From assembly GCF_011397635.1 (NCBI RefSeq), contig NC_064753.1, forward strand, positions 41,412,322 to 41,476,321: a stretch of 64,000 bases of DNA, given 5' to 3'. Below are positions 1 through 11,724 of the stretch, piece after piece. Position numbers and translations under genes: made by a program. Positions within the stretch are counted from its first letter, which is position 1. Every line of letters begins with the position of its first letter. The notes beneath the pieces were generated by a model. It did not search any database. It was not told the origin of the DNA and saw only the letters and a list, made by a program, of their open reading frames with translations. Source of the stretch: Epinephelus fuscoguttatus (lineage: Eukaryota; Chordata; Actinopteri; Perciformes; Serranidae).

Positions 1-130
1 GTCATGTAAGATCATAAAGCCAAACCCTGTTCTCAAACCTAACCACGTGTCTTTGTTGCCTAGACCGCACCATGTGCGTTAGTTGTTGAAGGAAAAAAAA
101 CGTCATTTAATTGTACCAATGTTGTACCCT
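1..130. repeat. Dispersed fish repeat, edge copy
   Basis: This stretch shares phrasing with positions 49500-49640: a run reading ccaaaccctgttct, then aacc/ccacta, then a gaaggaaaa block and ttgtaccaa. It is probably one end of a dispersed, non-coding transposon family. The window edge cuts it, so its true boundary is unknown. Confidence 0.5.
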
Positions 131-339
131 GGAACTCCAGAGTTCTCACGAGAGTACAATTTGAATTTGCTCAGCGAGTCACTCTGGCAATCAGTAATGA
201 TGCTCATTATCCATGCCGTTGGAGCCGAGCTGCACCAATCACATCGGTGTATCTGATATAGGCGGACCAGAGGCGAGCTAAACAGATGACGACAGCGCTG
301 CGATGACAAAGTCCAGAATCAGTCAGTAAACATCGCAAG

Positions 340-666
340 ATGGCTACGGATGAACACCAGTTGTTTGAAACAGCTTTTGCCGCTACAGTGAATGAGTTAG
401 ACTTGGCTTTTTCTCTAACAGAGGAACAAAAGACGGCGCTCGAATCTTTCCTTTGCAAGAAGGACGTTTTTGCTGTTTTGCCAACCGGATACGGCAAGAG
501 TCTAATCTACCAGTTAGCTCCGCTGGTAGCTAAGCGTATACGTCACCCCGTGTATTGTTCTGATTGGTCGTTGTGTTATCCAATTGTGTGCAGTGATATT
601 TACAAATGCATGCTTGGTGCCGCCCCTCGAGTTGGGCCATTTTCATTACCCATGGCCAGACCGTAA
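340..666 (+). pseudogene. RecQ-helicase-like N-terminal fragment (transposon-associated)
   Basis: The frame opens with ATG at 340. At about residues 45-60 it contains a Walker A-like segment, AVLPTGYGKSLIYQL, as in RecQ/DEAD superfamily 2 helicases. The similarity stops near residue 68; the rest of the frame reads like non-coding repeat and ends at 666. No motif II, III or VI follows within several kilobases, so a working helicase is not encoded. Short RecQ-like copies of this kind are, from general knowledge, repeated in fish genomes and travel with mobile elements. A single exon of a split gene is possible, but no convincing donor follows the conserved block. I infer a truncated, dead copy. 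Confidence 0.6.
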
Positions 667-689
667 ATCTTTCTAGATTTGGGTCTGGA

Positions 690-1240
690 TTTTCAGGCTA
701 CCAATGTGGTGTGTTTATTCTGAAAGAGACTGTATGTAAACAGTAAATGTCCTGTGAAAACAAAAGTGTATTTTGAAAGAAGACAATGCATGTAACAGGC
801 AGAACTTGACACAGTATCCTAAAATGTCAACAAGGATGCACTTTACGGTTTGTGACTGAAATATGAAAGCAACATTCAGGCTGCCATATGAAAACAGCTG
901 GAGTTAGAGCTGTTTGGTGGAGGGTGGGTTGAAGACAGTTTCAGAGTTAGCGGGGTCTGCACTGAAAATAGCTCACACTAATGTAACGTGCCAGCAGGCC
1001 TAAAGAGAAAATAGAAAAAATAACAGAAATAGGGACCCTGTTCAGCAGATTTAACATCATATGAGAGGAAAGGTCAGGGGGTCACAGGGAGTGAATTCAG
1101 CAGGGTCCTTGAGTGCAAACAGTAGGTTTTTGGAAATCTGGCCACTAGTTTTCAAAATAACAGAGAAAATGACATCAACAAGTAATAAAAAAATGTGTGT
1201 TTAGTTTATTTATCAAAACAGAAAAGTTAATAACACACCT
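690..1240. repeat. Gene-free stretch with dispersed-repeat similarity
   Basis: Positions 765-850 resemble 49655-49740: both have a gaaaraagaca block, catgtaacagrcagaa, ttgaca and a gtcaacaa block. The remainder is low-GC sequence in which I see no exon. Confidence 0.4.
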
Positions 1241-1444
1241 CAGTACAGGAAGCATCGACTATCCTTAAAAAACCTTTCTATGTTGACGGAGCGCCGTGAG
1301 TTCATCTGCACAGAGATGTGTGATGTGGAAGATGAAGCTCTGCTTCCAGAGCTTTCCACCTGACACACCTGACACACCTGACACACAGGTAAGAGGCTCA
1401 GCGGCCACAATCAGATCCCAAAGGCAGCTTTATCAAACTGTTAT

Positions 1445-1447
<3 letters not shown>

Positions 1448-1484
<37 letters not shown>
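1448..1484. repeat. (CA)n microsatellite
   Basis: An uninterrupted CA dinucleotide run of about 18 units. A (TG)n run follows about 130 bp downstream, so the two could pair as a hairpin on a single strand. Confidence 0.95.
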
Positions 1485-1485
<1 letters not shown>

Positions 1486-1609
1486 ATGCAGGGCTGGTGG
1501 GAAGATGCAGCCACACTGCCGTCGTCAGCACTGGCCAGATCAGATTTAACAGTCCCCCCCTCCATCTCCATCCTCCTCCTTGAGTTTCCTTCATGGTAAC
1601 AGTCTCCCG

Positions 1610-1610
<1 letters not shown>

Positions 1611-1641
<31 letters not shown>
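1611..1641. repeat. (TG)n microsatellite
   Basis: A TG run of about 14 units, complementary to the CA run at 1448-1484. Frames read through it show alternating residues and are not genes. Confidence 0.95.
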
Positions 1642-1642
<1 letters not shown>

Positions 1643-1759
1643 CTTTTATCCTCTTCCATATGTGTGGCCTGCTCAGGCTGCAGAGGTTACTTAGTGTGAG
1701 GGCGGTGATGTAATCGGCTGTGTTGTAAGGTGTGAGCCACAGATGTGATAAAAAAAAAA

Positions 1760-2630
1760 ACAAAAAAAAAAAACATGACCAACATGTTTAAGTAAAATCA
1801 CTTTTTTAGTTGCTGTTCGGTCATCTGATTATAGAAACAAAGATTTATTATTACACCCAAAAAAATATATCAGAGTTATTGTTCAGTTAAACAAGTGCTA
1901 ATACTTACAATACTTATCAGTACTTCTTGTTTCTGTAATGAAAGCCATGCATCTCCAGTGTTCTCCAGTCTCCATTTTTCTTTACAAGCTGAAAAAGTTT
2001 CCTACATAAGAAGCTACATACAAACAGTGATGTTATAGTATTAACCATAAGGAAGAAGAGAAAATGATGATCAATCATTAAATATACAGACAAAACAATA
2101 GTTAATGAAACAATTTGATTAAGAATATGAAAATTGTTAATTGTTTCCAATTTCAGTCTAAAAAATTCTCAATTGTTTTTCCACCAAATCCCAAAGTGAT
2201 AATTCCATAACTAAAATAAAAATAAAAAGCAAATATTAGTGTTTTTGAAGCTGAAATCAGGAAATATTTTACTTTAGTTAACAATTAATTAATTTATGAA
2301 GATTGAAGTCAGTCAGTCAGTTAGCACAACACACAAACATGTTTGTTGGTCTGATATATTTAAAAACTTAAAAAACTTAAAAATTCAAAGAACATTGTAT
2401 TAGATTTTGGTGTGACTGGCATCTATAATCAGTAGTTTTATAATATGCTGTATACTCTACAATGTAGTGAAGGAAGGACGTACTAATACCAAACTGTAAA
2501 AATATTGAAAGTTAGGAACATGTAGGCCTAACTGATGAATTAAAAGTACTCAGTGCAGGAAAATGTCCCCTGTGACTGTTTAAATATTCTACATGATATC
2601 ATTAGATTATTATTACTCACGCAGTAAAGG
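1760..2630. other. AT-rich gene-free stretch
   Basis: Low-GC sequence with short homopolymers. No frame here shows domain-like composition or splice-flanked coding sequence. Confidence 0.5.
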
Positions 2631-2635
2631 AACAG

Positions 2636-3165
2636 TGTAGATGCATTTAGTGGCATCTAACAGTGAGGATTGCAGATTGCAACCAGCTGAAACTTCTCCC
2701 ATGCGCAAAGAAACTCCCAATTAGGATTCCTTGTTCAGGAGGCTTTTAACCAAGAGCTGAATTATTCACAGGAGGTCTCTTTCCCTCTAAAACAACTGGA
2801 CCAGGTGATTGAAAACAGTAAAAAACACTAAATAAAGCAGTGGCGTGTTACAAATCAGTGTCTCTTCGATGGTGTTCAGCATGATGCAAACTAGCCCAGT
2901 ACTTGCTAATATGTGGTCACCTTTTTTCTCTGATTATATAAGATCCAGACGTTCAGGAGCTGAATTATCCTCAGAGGTCTCCTCCTTTATTAAACAAATG
3001 GACTTGGTAATTAAACTAATAAAATCACTGAATAGAGCAGTTTAATGTTTCCCAACACTGTTTGGCTTGCAGAGGAGTAGCTCACTACAAACAACATGAA
3101 GACACGAATGGCCCCGTCTAAAGTCAGTGTTTGGTTCATCCCTTCTAGGCTACATGATGGTGCAA
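2636..3165. repeat. Dispersed repeat family with internal direct duplication
   Basis: The opening (tttagtggcatctaacagtgagg) recurs at 33025-33060. The closing part (gaatggcccc, then cagtgtttggttcatcc) recurs at 33135-33180 and 35810-35850. A reverse-strand relative lies at 22770-22895. Inside this copy, about 95 bp at 2752-2846 are repeated imperfectly at 2955-3047 (gagctgaattat, gaggtctc, gagcagt). No TIR or coding domain is visible. Confidence 0.65.
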
Positions 3166-3438
3166 AATGACAGCCTTGATAGACAAAGACCCGTTCCTAT
3201 GTCCTGATTTTGACCTATTAACTAATGATTATTTTTCTGTCACAACTACCAACACCTTCACTATGTTTGTTTTATCCAACCAACAGTCCAAATCAATTAC
3301 TTTCAAGGAAAAGCAACAAATATACAGAAGCTGGAACCACAAAATATTTTTAAATGAAAAAGGACTTGATCAAATTATTATATTTTTCTTGTTTTTTTAT
3401 GCAAAAGACTCTTGTCACCAAAGCTGTCACATACATCT

Positions 3439-3560
3439 AGTGAAGTAAAAAGTAAAATATTAAATTGTAGTAATTGGCATGAGGTTAAAATGCTCAAGTC
3501 CAGTACAAGTACCATAAACTTAGTACTTGAGTGAATGTACGTAGTTGCATTCCACCTGAA
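3439..3560 (-). repeat. Fish dispersed repeat (acttgagtaaatgtactt type)
   Basis: Read on the minus strand it gives tgcaactacgtacattcactcaagtac, close to the plus-strand copy at 46795-46930. This short sequence is very common in fish genomes. The mobilising family is not resolved here. Confidence 0.65.
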
Positions 3561-3599
3561 CACATCTGTAAAATGTAAAAATGTAAATCAAAAAAATCT

Positions 3600-5870
3600 G
3601 GAGTCAGAAAATCAAACCTTTGACAAACATAACAAACAAAGAGAAGCCGCAGCTTTATAAGATGTAGGAGGTGGATGAGATGGAGGTTCGTGTCATCATA
3701 GACTTGTATGAAGCCCAGCAGAGACTCATTAACATTATTACATAACACAGCTCCTCTAATCATTCTTTGAATCCTAATATAAGGCTGCTCCCATGCTAAT
3801 CTATTTGTCTTGGCATAATCTATGGCCTGCTCATGTAAGCAAGTCTTCACCTAAAACTTGATGGTGTCACAGTGTACTGCAGCTTATTATTATTATGTAA
3901 ACCGTCATAATGCCGCGATTGGCCCGGCCAGCCGGCTGCAGCCGGTCATCTCAGCGGCAGAGTCATCTTCTAAACATAGAGAGCAGATCTGATCTGCAGC
4001 TCAGCGCCAACACACACCCCTGCAGCAGGTGTCACGTTTATACAACACAGGTCGCATTAATGCAGTAAACAAATGCTTGTTTGTCTGTTGTCTTGACAGA
4101 TATAGTGCTCAGAGTATGCCTTTCACTTTTTATGTCTTTTATTCTTCTCCCTTGGAGGACATATCTGCTTCCTAATAACCTACAAAAGTAACATGTCTGT
4201 GATTTGCAGAAATGTATAATGCCAACATTTTTCTTGGTCTGTAAGGTCGCTGAGCCAGCTGAAGACTGATTATCAACACTAGAGGATGCAAACTACTCAC
4301 CTGTGAAGATTTAAAAGCTGCAGAATGACAAATATTCCCAAATGTTTAGATTCCCCATCCTCCTTTAATCATTATTATTATTATTTTTGTAATTTTGACT
4401 GTGGTTAATATTTGAGTTTGCAAACCTTAACCCTGACCCCTTTTTGCATATCTCACATTATTTGAGTGGATAATACATGCGATTTCAATAAATAATAAAG
4501 CAATAATGCCATCACTCATGAGGTCCTTTTGCTCATAAGATATTTAAAGGCACCACCAGCACATTATAAGTAAATTAAAACTGCATAATACATGAAGAAG
4601 AGATGAGTCGGACACCGGTCGATTAAGTGGTTCTGGTCTAAATGTTGTTTAACTCTTGACAAGAAGACAATATTGGTCAGAGACAGTCTGGTGGCACTGC
4701 AGTCCATTTTTATTCCACTGTGATATATTATCATCATAAGCATAGAGTTAAAACACAACCACAGGTCACTCTGGTACTTTTTTTTTTTTTTTTTACATTA
4801 CAGTAAAATAAATCCTTTGAGGCCCAGACACTCCAGACAGACTTTAAAGAGCTAGTGGCGACAAAGGCGTCTCGACCAAAAAGTTGCACTTAAACACACT
4901 GCAAAAACTACAGAACAATTACAATTACAAACCATTTCAGCTGAAGAACTCAGTGCCTAAAAAACAATCTTACCTTATTTAGCTACTTTGTTTGTATCTC
5001 ACATCCTCTTGACTTCAGCCATTTGTTTACTTTCCTCACTTCATTCACTGAGGGACCGCACCATCCTTGATGCCAATTCAGTGCTCATGCTGAATGAGCT
5101 GAAAAAAAAAGCTGTCAAGTGCCAACTAGGGCCAGTGGAGCAGGACACACCGCAAAAACTATGGCAACAGATGCCCGTCGATGGCCCAACACTGACCAAC
5201 ATTTTTGATCACTGGCTTGGTTTGTCAGGGCACTTAGAAGTCCAGTTTGGTTTTCATACGGCAAATAAGGTTGAAACTGAAAATGGTTACTCCAGGACCT
5301 TGATAATATACATACACAAATAATATAAATACAGCATAAAAACATTGTTGTCTTGGTGCATTAAAAGATCTGTATATGGTATATACTCCACAAACTGATG
5401 TATGTTGTTAAATGTTGTGCAAGTTTTAAGCAATGTTTTGCAAAATAAAATGTAAATTAGAGCATGTTTTCATCAGTTACCTTTATGTAAATATATTCAA
5501 GAGGACACAATTACAATATCAGTGGGGCACAGGTAACTCTAATACATCACAGTATTTCCTCAGTTTCCCAAAAACAGGAAAAAGACAGAACTCTGGAGGT
5601 AAAAAAAAAAAAAAAAAGCAGAAGAATCTCCTCATGTGTTGATGTTTACAGTCGAAGAGCTGAGCAGGTATCACAGTGGACACATTATGTAGCCAATCAA
5701 CAGCAAGCGATTCCACTTGTACAACACCTGTGTGTGTTTCAGTGCAGGTGTAGCAAATCCATCTCCTCTTATGATATTATGGCATCATGTTCATGCTGCT
5801 TCCTATCTACAATGGCATTTGTGTTTCTGAAATTAATTCATCTGTCTTCTAATCTCTCAAGACAAATTCT
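3600..5870. other. Gene-free stretch
   Basis: A-rich and T-rich intergenic sequence with poly-T (4778-4794) and poly-A (5599-5617) runs. The frames around 4988-5323 lack domain signals or splice context. A fragment at 4188-4232 (catgtctgtgatttgcagaaatgt) resembles the 31440 and 41010 repeat copies. Confidence 0.45.
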
Positions 5871-6654
5871 GCAATTTACATAGTAGAATCTGTTGGCAGC
5901 CCTGTGTGAAAGACGACTTGGGGGGGGGGGGCCTTGAGTTTGAACATGGTGTGCTTTAGCCAATCACAATGGAGGGGGCGTGGCCGAGACGTGCAGGTGT
6001 CCCCAGGAAATGTGTACCTACAGAAACAGCAAGCTCCGCGTCCATAGCGACTGCTCCACCCAAAACACCATCTCGTCAACGTGATTTTTTTTTTTTTTTT
6101 TCCAGTGGCTGTCTTTGTTACAACATGATTGAGCTAACTGGAGTAATTTCATGTCGTATCCGTAACAGATGATGTCCTGATGTTAGCTTTGCTGCTGCTG
6201 TTAGCTGTCCCTGTCAGCTGCAGCCACCGATGCTTTCTAGACATCGTGATTTCCCATAACTGAATAAATACATATACATAGCAGCACAAAACTGCTTTGC
6301 TAGCTCAATCATGTTGGAACTAAGATATCTGCTGGAAAAAATATTTTATTCACGGACCATTTATTGAGTTATTACCTTATTTTTATACAGTCTATGGTTT
6401 TTACAGACACCGCTAACGGCTAACGTTAACAGCTAACGGTTAGCCCAGCTAATCAACGATAACCATGTTATTAATTACAAAACGTGCACATAGAAATAGT
6501 AACGTTTGTTCAATCATTGTGTTTATAGATTTAACAAACATCAGATTAGTCTACATGGTGATATAGTGACGTGAAAACTGTGATATATAGCTAAACTCTG
6601 CTGGTTTTCTACCCTAAGTAGCCTACTTGTAAACAACACGCGATTCTCTGGGGG

Positions 6655-6710
6655 CACCGCCGGAAGTGAAGGGCGTGAGCGATCGCCGAGGCCCCTGCAC
6701 TTCCGTTAGT
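6655..6710. promoter_or_regulatory. Promoter-like segment with inverted ETS motifs
   Basis: CCGGAAGT (6660-6667) and, 31 bp on, ACTTCCG (6699-6705) form an inverted pair of consensus ETS-family sites. The palindrome GCGATCGC lies between them in a locally CpG-rich block. Such pairs are typical of TATA-less housekeeping promoters. The segment sits about 75-120 bp upstream of the candidate start codon at 6780. Activity is inferred; only the motifs are seen. Confidence 0.5.
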
Positions 6711-6779
6711 CGAAAATCTCTGGGCTGTGCCTCCAGAGTTAAAGGAAGAAAAGAAAAATTTTTTTGTTTTTTTTTACCG

Positions 6780-7223
6780 ATGGATTTCCAGATTGTCTGT
6801 CTTCTGATTGCCATGTTGTTGTCAGTTGCTATGGTGACAGAAAGGAGGGTGAGCTTTAAAAAGGACCCATTCTAGACTCAAATGTGGGACACTGAGATAA
6901 CATACACTGCCGACCCCTCCACTCTTTTTTTATTCTTTAGTTTGTATAGGCTATTGTAATAACTTTTAAATTGAAACTTTTTTTTAAATGTGCGTACCTT
7001 ATGTATTTCCTGACTGTTTATAGAAACATTACTGACTCATATCCACATCAGTAATCAATGTGTAATTGGGTGAATCCAAGAAACACTCTGATCTCAGAAG
7101 ACTAATTAACTGTTAAATCTTACAAAGGTCAACAGTGTGTTGGCCAAGGATGAAGAGAGTAGCCACCATATGGCTAAAGATGCCCACAAGAAGTGTGTCT
7201 TTGCTGCTCTTTTAATCTTTTGA
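6780..7223 (+). CDS. Candidate two-exon small membrane or secreted protein, unidentified
   Basis: Exon 1 (6780-6848) starts ATGG and encodes 23 residues, MDFQIVCLLIAMLLSVAMV then TERR. This resembles a signal peptide or membrane anchor. A consensus donor (AGG|GTGAGC) follows. A candidate acceptor (cttacaaag) at 7127 opens exon 2 (7128-7223) in phase 0. Exon 2 encodes 31 residues, polar at first (LAKDEESSHHMAKDAHKK) and ending hydrophobic before TGA. The total is 54 aa. I do not recognise the protein. An alternative donor inside exon 2 (AAGAA|GTGTGT) joined to an acceptor at about 7264 would replace the tail. The upstream ETS pair supports a real gene; the weak pyrimidine tract at the acceptor and small size weigh against it. 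It could also be a decayed first exon of a larger gene. Confidence 0.35.
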
Positions 7224-7229
7224 GCTAAT

Positions 7230-8210
7230 TGTGTGTCTTCCCCCCGCCTGTCTTCTGGTACCCAGGCAGACAAAATGTGGTCAAACTCTAATCTACTTAA
7301 CTGCTTTCCACTTTGTTTTTCCAATTACGGTCGAGCCTTGTTATTGCGGAGCTGGAAGTCGCTGACATCGACATTATATTTTGCCCTCCGTGCAAATTTT
7401 CTACTCAGAGTTAAGCAGTTATGAAATGGTTCAAGACAGTTGTTTTAATTTTTTGTAATACACAGATACAAAATAGTCATTTAAGTTAATCAACATTGTG
7501 TTGTATCAGCTGCACAAATGAACTTTTTTTTTTAAAGATAAAGGATCAGATGACTGTGCAATATGTCGCTCGCAGTCAGGATTTAACCAGGATTAAAAAA
7601 ATACTGAGGTCATGAGTTCAAATCCCCCTCTGCACCACCCCACCCCTCAAAAGAAACTTTGAATAGTCAATGAGGAAAAGTCATGAGATTTTTTAATATT
7701 TTGTTTTTTTTTTAATTCAAAAAGAATTTTCTTGTCAAATTGTGTTTTATATGAATGCAGATGTTTCATTTTTCTCAGTCGTGGTGGAGACAAAAATATG
7801 ACTCCAAATGAACATGAACCCTCATCAACTATTACATTCAGCACACAAGCACGACCAAATAAAGTGCCTTGGGACCCACAAATAAACCACTGTAAGAAAC
7901 AACCAAAATGTTAATTTATCTATTTACAAAACAATTTGAGTTATGTAATGAATATCATCTGAGAAATAAATAAACAGATTGTTATTTTAGGATACAGTTA
8001 GTTATTTTTAAACATCATCTTACCTTAGTAGGAAGAGCAGTATTGTAGGTTGTAATGTGTGATACTTTAATCAGGACCCATGACAAACATGAACCCAATA
8101 ATCCATCTATTGACACTAGATGTGGTGGAGGTGGGTGGATGTGGATACTTTGGACTGGGGGCCATCGGGACCCCAATACATTGGTACAGTAGTACTTCTA
8201 AAAAGCACTA
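7230..8210. other. Gene-free stretch
   Basis: Beyond the candidate small gene I see only A/T-rich sequence. AATAAA-type motifs near 7858 and 7964 could serve as poly(A) signals for it. No other coding signal is seen. Confidence 0.4.
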
Positions 8211-8221
8211 ATCAGTCCCTG

Positions 8222-8500
8222 TGGTTCAAACCCAGAGTTTGCTTGTTCTTCCCGTGTCAGCGTGGGTTTTCTCTGGGTACTCCAGCTTCCTCCCACAGTC
8301 CAAAGACATGCAGGTTAACTGGTGACTCTAAATTGTCCGTAGGTGTGAATGTGAGTGTGAATGGTTGTCTGTCTCTATGTGTCAGCCCTGTGATAGTCTG
8401 GTGACCTGTCCAGCGTGTACCCTGCCTCTCACCCAATGTCAGCTACAGGCTCCAGCCCCTCAGTGACCGCCAACAGGATAAGCGGTTACAGAAAAAAATT
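8222..8500 (+). repeat. tRNA-like SINE copy, 5' damaged
   Basis: It begins near a B-box-like GGTTCAAACCC. It then has the fish-typical body (gggtactccagcttcctcc, acatgcaggttaactggtga, ctgtgatagtctggtgacc) and ends aggataagcggttacag plus an A-rich tail. The second copy at 25705-26035 is in opposite orientation and keeps the tRNA-like head. The A box is missing here. Confidence 0.75.
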
Positions 8501-9006
8501 AAAATTGATTCTTTCAGCATGTGTACCTGATGTGGATGCAACAGTTTCTGTCATGGTGATTTGTCTTGTCTGTTGTCAACACATTTCAGTCATTCTTTGT
8601 GTGTGTTTATGAAGGAAAAAAGTTTCTACTACAATGTTGCATTGTCCCCGCTTGCATGCAGAACAACAGGGAACTGCCTTGCTCAGTCTTTAGCTGTAAA
8701 TTTTATCAATAAATGTGAGATGTTTGTGTCACACATGTCTGCATCTTTACAACCAGAAACAAGGAAGAGAGTTTGGTGGCATTATGTGGGGGGACTGCTA
8801 TGATTGGTGAAACTCACAGGAAACTACGATGACTGGTCAAATTTGCGTAAAAGTTGCAGTGATTGGACAAAATTTCAAGGTCGTGTAAAATTCACGGACT
8901 CTGGTTGAGTTTGCGTTAACTGTTGCATTTGGAGCATTGCAACATCCTGAGGAGGCTGACAAATTAAAACTGAGACAGAAAACAATGACATGAAGTCACT
9001 AGGGAG

Positions 9007-10025
9007 CAGGGCCGGCTTAAGGCATTGGCAATATAGGCGGTCGCCTAGGGCGCCACATTGTCTGGTGGGCGCTGGGAAAAAAATGAAATAAAAAATAATG
9101 ATAATAAAAATTCGCCAGTAGGCGCCCATCTTATTTTTTTCTGGAGGTAACAAATAAACAAATACAGAAAAAAATAGAAAGAGAGAAAGCAAGCAAGCAA
9201 GAAAGAAAGAAATACACTTTGCACCCCTGTTCCTCAAAATTTTTCATCTGCCCTGCCTCTGCACCTGTACTGTGTGCACTGAGAGTGGGGTCTGTGTCAA
9301 AATCTGGTCAAGATAGGCAGATATTTACGTTTTACCTGCATTTCATAATAATGAAAAGGTCCAAGCCTTCAGGTGCGGGAGGAGGAGGAAAAGAAAGTCC
9401 GATATAGAGGTACGTTGTCTGTCTTACGTTATCTTTAAAATGCCGCTCTGTGTGTAACGTCGTTAGATGTTTCATTTGTTGCAGCTAGCTAGCTAAGTAG
9501 CAATAAAGCCAATGCTACATAATAATGCTACGATAGCTGCTGGACTCAGAAAATGTTACAGATTGAAGGATATGAGACTAAATGGCAAGCCAAGAGCTAG
9601 CTATCTGGATAACTGCTCCTTCTTGGGCTGAAATTTCGCTGACAAATATCAGTGATAATGGCTAACACGAACTTATCCACAAAAACAGATTTCTGGACTG
9701 GCTTGCACCAGAGATGTGAGCGCCACTTGGCATCGTAGCACATTGTAGTAAGCTCAATTGATATTGAAATATATCAATGAATTAGGTCTACACTGGATTA
9801 CTGGGTTGCAAATTGGCTAATAGCCTATTAGCCATTGGGCTAAATAAAAATGCTGTTTTACTACATTTTTTATGATTTACACCTACCCTAGCAGCACTTT
9901 TTGTCTTGAAACCATTGTGGTCCCTGATGTTTGTGTCACCAGTACTGGTGGGGTAATGTGGTTTTGGGGGGGGGTACCAAATCTCAATCTCTCATGGGGC
10001 ACCAAAATGGCTAGGGCTGGCCCTG
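9007..10025 (+). mobile_element. hAT-superfamily element, internally deleted, intact ends
   Basis: The ends are CAGGGCCGGC and GCTGGCCCTG, inverted with one mismatch. Both sides carry the same 8-bp sequence, ctagggag (8999-9006 and 10026-10033), the target-duplication length of hAT transposons. Inside, ATG at 9351 begins MKRSKPSGAGGGG and stops at 9407. This recalls the first residues (MKRxKPSGA) of fish zinc-finger/hAT-dimerisation transposases. The rest of a transposase is absent, so the copy is non-autonomous. Intact TIRs and perfect TSD suggest a fairly recent insertion. Confidence 0.88.
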
Positions 10026-10079
10026 CTAGGGAGAAACTGATAGACAAAATTACAGAAATTGGAAAGACTGAATAAAGCC

Positions 10080-11330
10080 CCTGTATGATATGAAGAAAGT
10101 TTACCTCTGGTGTCTGTGTGTACCCAGTCTGTAGGATGAGTGCTGTGTGTCTGCTGGATGCAGCTTTCTAAGGCAATGATTTGTCAGATGTTTCAGCTTG
10201 TTCCTCTGTGAAAACTAATGAGTGCTCATTTGTCCAATCTAAGATTGGTCATGAACACAGTTATTAGCAGGCACAAACAGTAAACAGAAAAACAAACAAA
10301 CAACAGTCCAAATGCCAGCGCACAGATGTCAGGAACATGGCAGCTTGTGCCCTCGACAGATTAAGATCATTCACTTGAACCGCTCAACTGTGGCAAGAAA
10401 CAAATGATAACATGTTCAGAAAGTTAAAAGATGTGAAACTGTCATTAACAAGAGAAACATTTCTGCTTTCACAGCGATCCCACAAGACTTGATTTTTTAC
10501 AGTCCAGTATTTTTAATGCCTTGTTTGTCTTTGTTTTGAGGCCTTTCTTGTCTTAATCACAGCAAGTGCTTTTCATTTTGCCCCAGATTGTCTGGCACTT
10601 TGGTAAACAACAAGTTAATTACATTTAAATATGATTACAAGGCTGCTTGTTTCAAACTCTCTGGTCCTTGGCAGCTCTGGTCCTCCAGTCTCCTGTTAGC
10701 TGCAGCTAAACACTGATTCTGGCTCCTTAATAATAAATGGGAGACCTTCATGAATGTGCTAAATTAGTGTCGCCTAAAACATCAGCCATTCAAAACTCTA
10801 TTATTCCCTCTGTGACCTTTTTCTTCTGGCAGCCAGAGGGAAGCGGATGATCTCTAGTTTGTCAAAAAAGAGTGAAATGGGAGTTAATAGGCAGCTCCTC
10901 AGCAAACACTGGGGTCATTATGAATGGGAGGCAATCGCACAGATCAAATATACAGCAGGGGGAAATGGAGCTGGAATTCAGAGGCAAAACAAGGAGGGGA
11001 AATACAAATTGAAGAGGCTGGTAAATATAATAATGTGCGCCTCATGTAATCAAATGCAGATACCGAAGAGGAGCGTTGACTGATGGATGCCCTCGTGGAC
11101 AGAGGAGACACGAGGAGACGGAGCTGCATGGGAACTGGTCTAAAGTTACAGCTCTTCTCCCATCAGAGAGTTTTAGGAGTCGTCACTGTTGCTGTTTTTC
11201 GTCTGTTTTTGTTTGCAGACATGATGAAGATCTAAGCAGCACCAATGTTCGGGCAATGTGACTGATTGATCCAGTAGATGAACAGTAAAGATTAAGAGGA
11301 TGACAAATAAGCATGCTGCTTACACAGCGC
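10080..11330. other. Gene-free region upstream of nr2e3
   Basis: Unique-looking sequence without obvious TE ends. It may include distal nr2e3 regulatory DNA. I see no coding exon. Confidence 0.4.
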
Positions 11331-11336
11331 GTGGGG

Positions 11337-11343
11337 CTAATCC
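11337..11343 (+). promoter_or_regulatory. CRX/OTX-type homeobox motif upstream of nr2e3
   Basis: CTAATCC matches the TAATCC core bound by CRX and OTX2. It lies about 380 bp before the chosen nr2e3 start. Mammalian Nr2e3 is known to be under NRL and CRX control, so the site is a sensible candidate, but a 7-bp match is common by chance. Confidence 0.35.
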
Positions 11344-11724
11344 TCCCCCTCCACCCCCCTCCTGGGCTCCCTTTTGAGGAGCTGCCACCGAGGAGCACCC
11401 ACAGACAGTGACGGACCCTGACGTCCAGAGGGAGGACACACAACCTGTTGACGTGCAACAAGTGTGAGCTCGAGCTCATGGCAGGACCCCAGCCCATCTG
11501 CAGCTCCACACAGTAGAGGCTCAAACCACCATCTGCCCACTTGGGACCACAGGAGGCCTGACAGATACATATCTCATATTCTAATTGTTTTTGGTGACAA
11601 GGAACCCAAAAGGAACTTTTTGTGTTTGGATCCTGGAAATTGTATCTTGAGATTAGACAAACTCCAGAGAAGAGGACTAAAGTTTCTTATCTCCATTCAC
11701 AACACTTGGAGAAGACATTTTGTA

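Noticed and set aside
340..666. A functional RecQ helicase gene
   Set aside because: Only the motif I region is present; all later helicase motifs are missing and repeat sequence follows.
10847..11083. Plus-strand frame upstream of nr2e3 as an extra exon
   Set aside because: No known similarity and no splice sites in phase with nr2e3 exon 1.
11464..11724. Upstream in-frame ATG extending NR2E3 by 87 residues
   Set aside because: The extension is compositionally unlike NR2E3 and is probably 5'UTR; the ATG at 11725 gives a family-like length.
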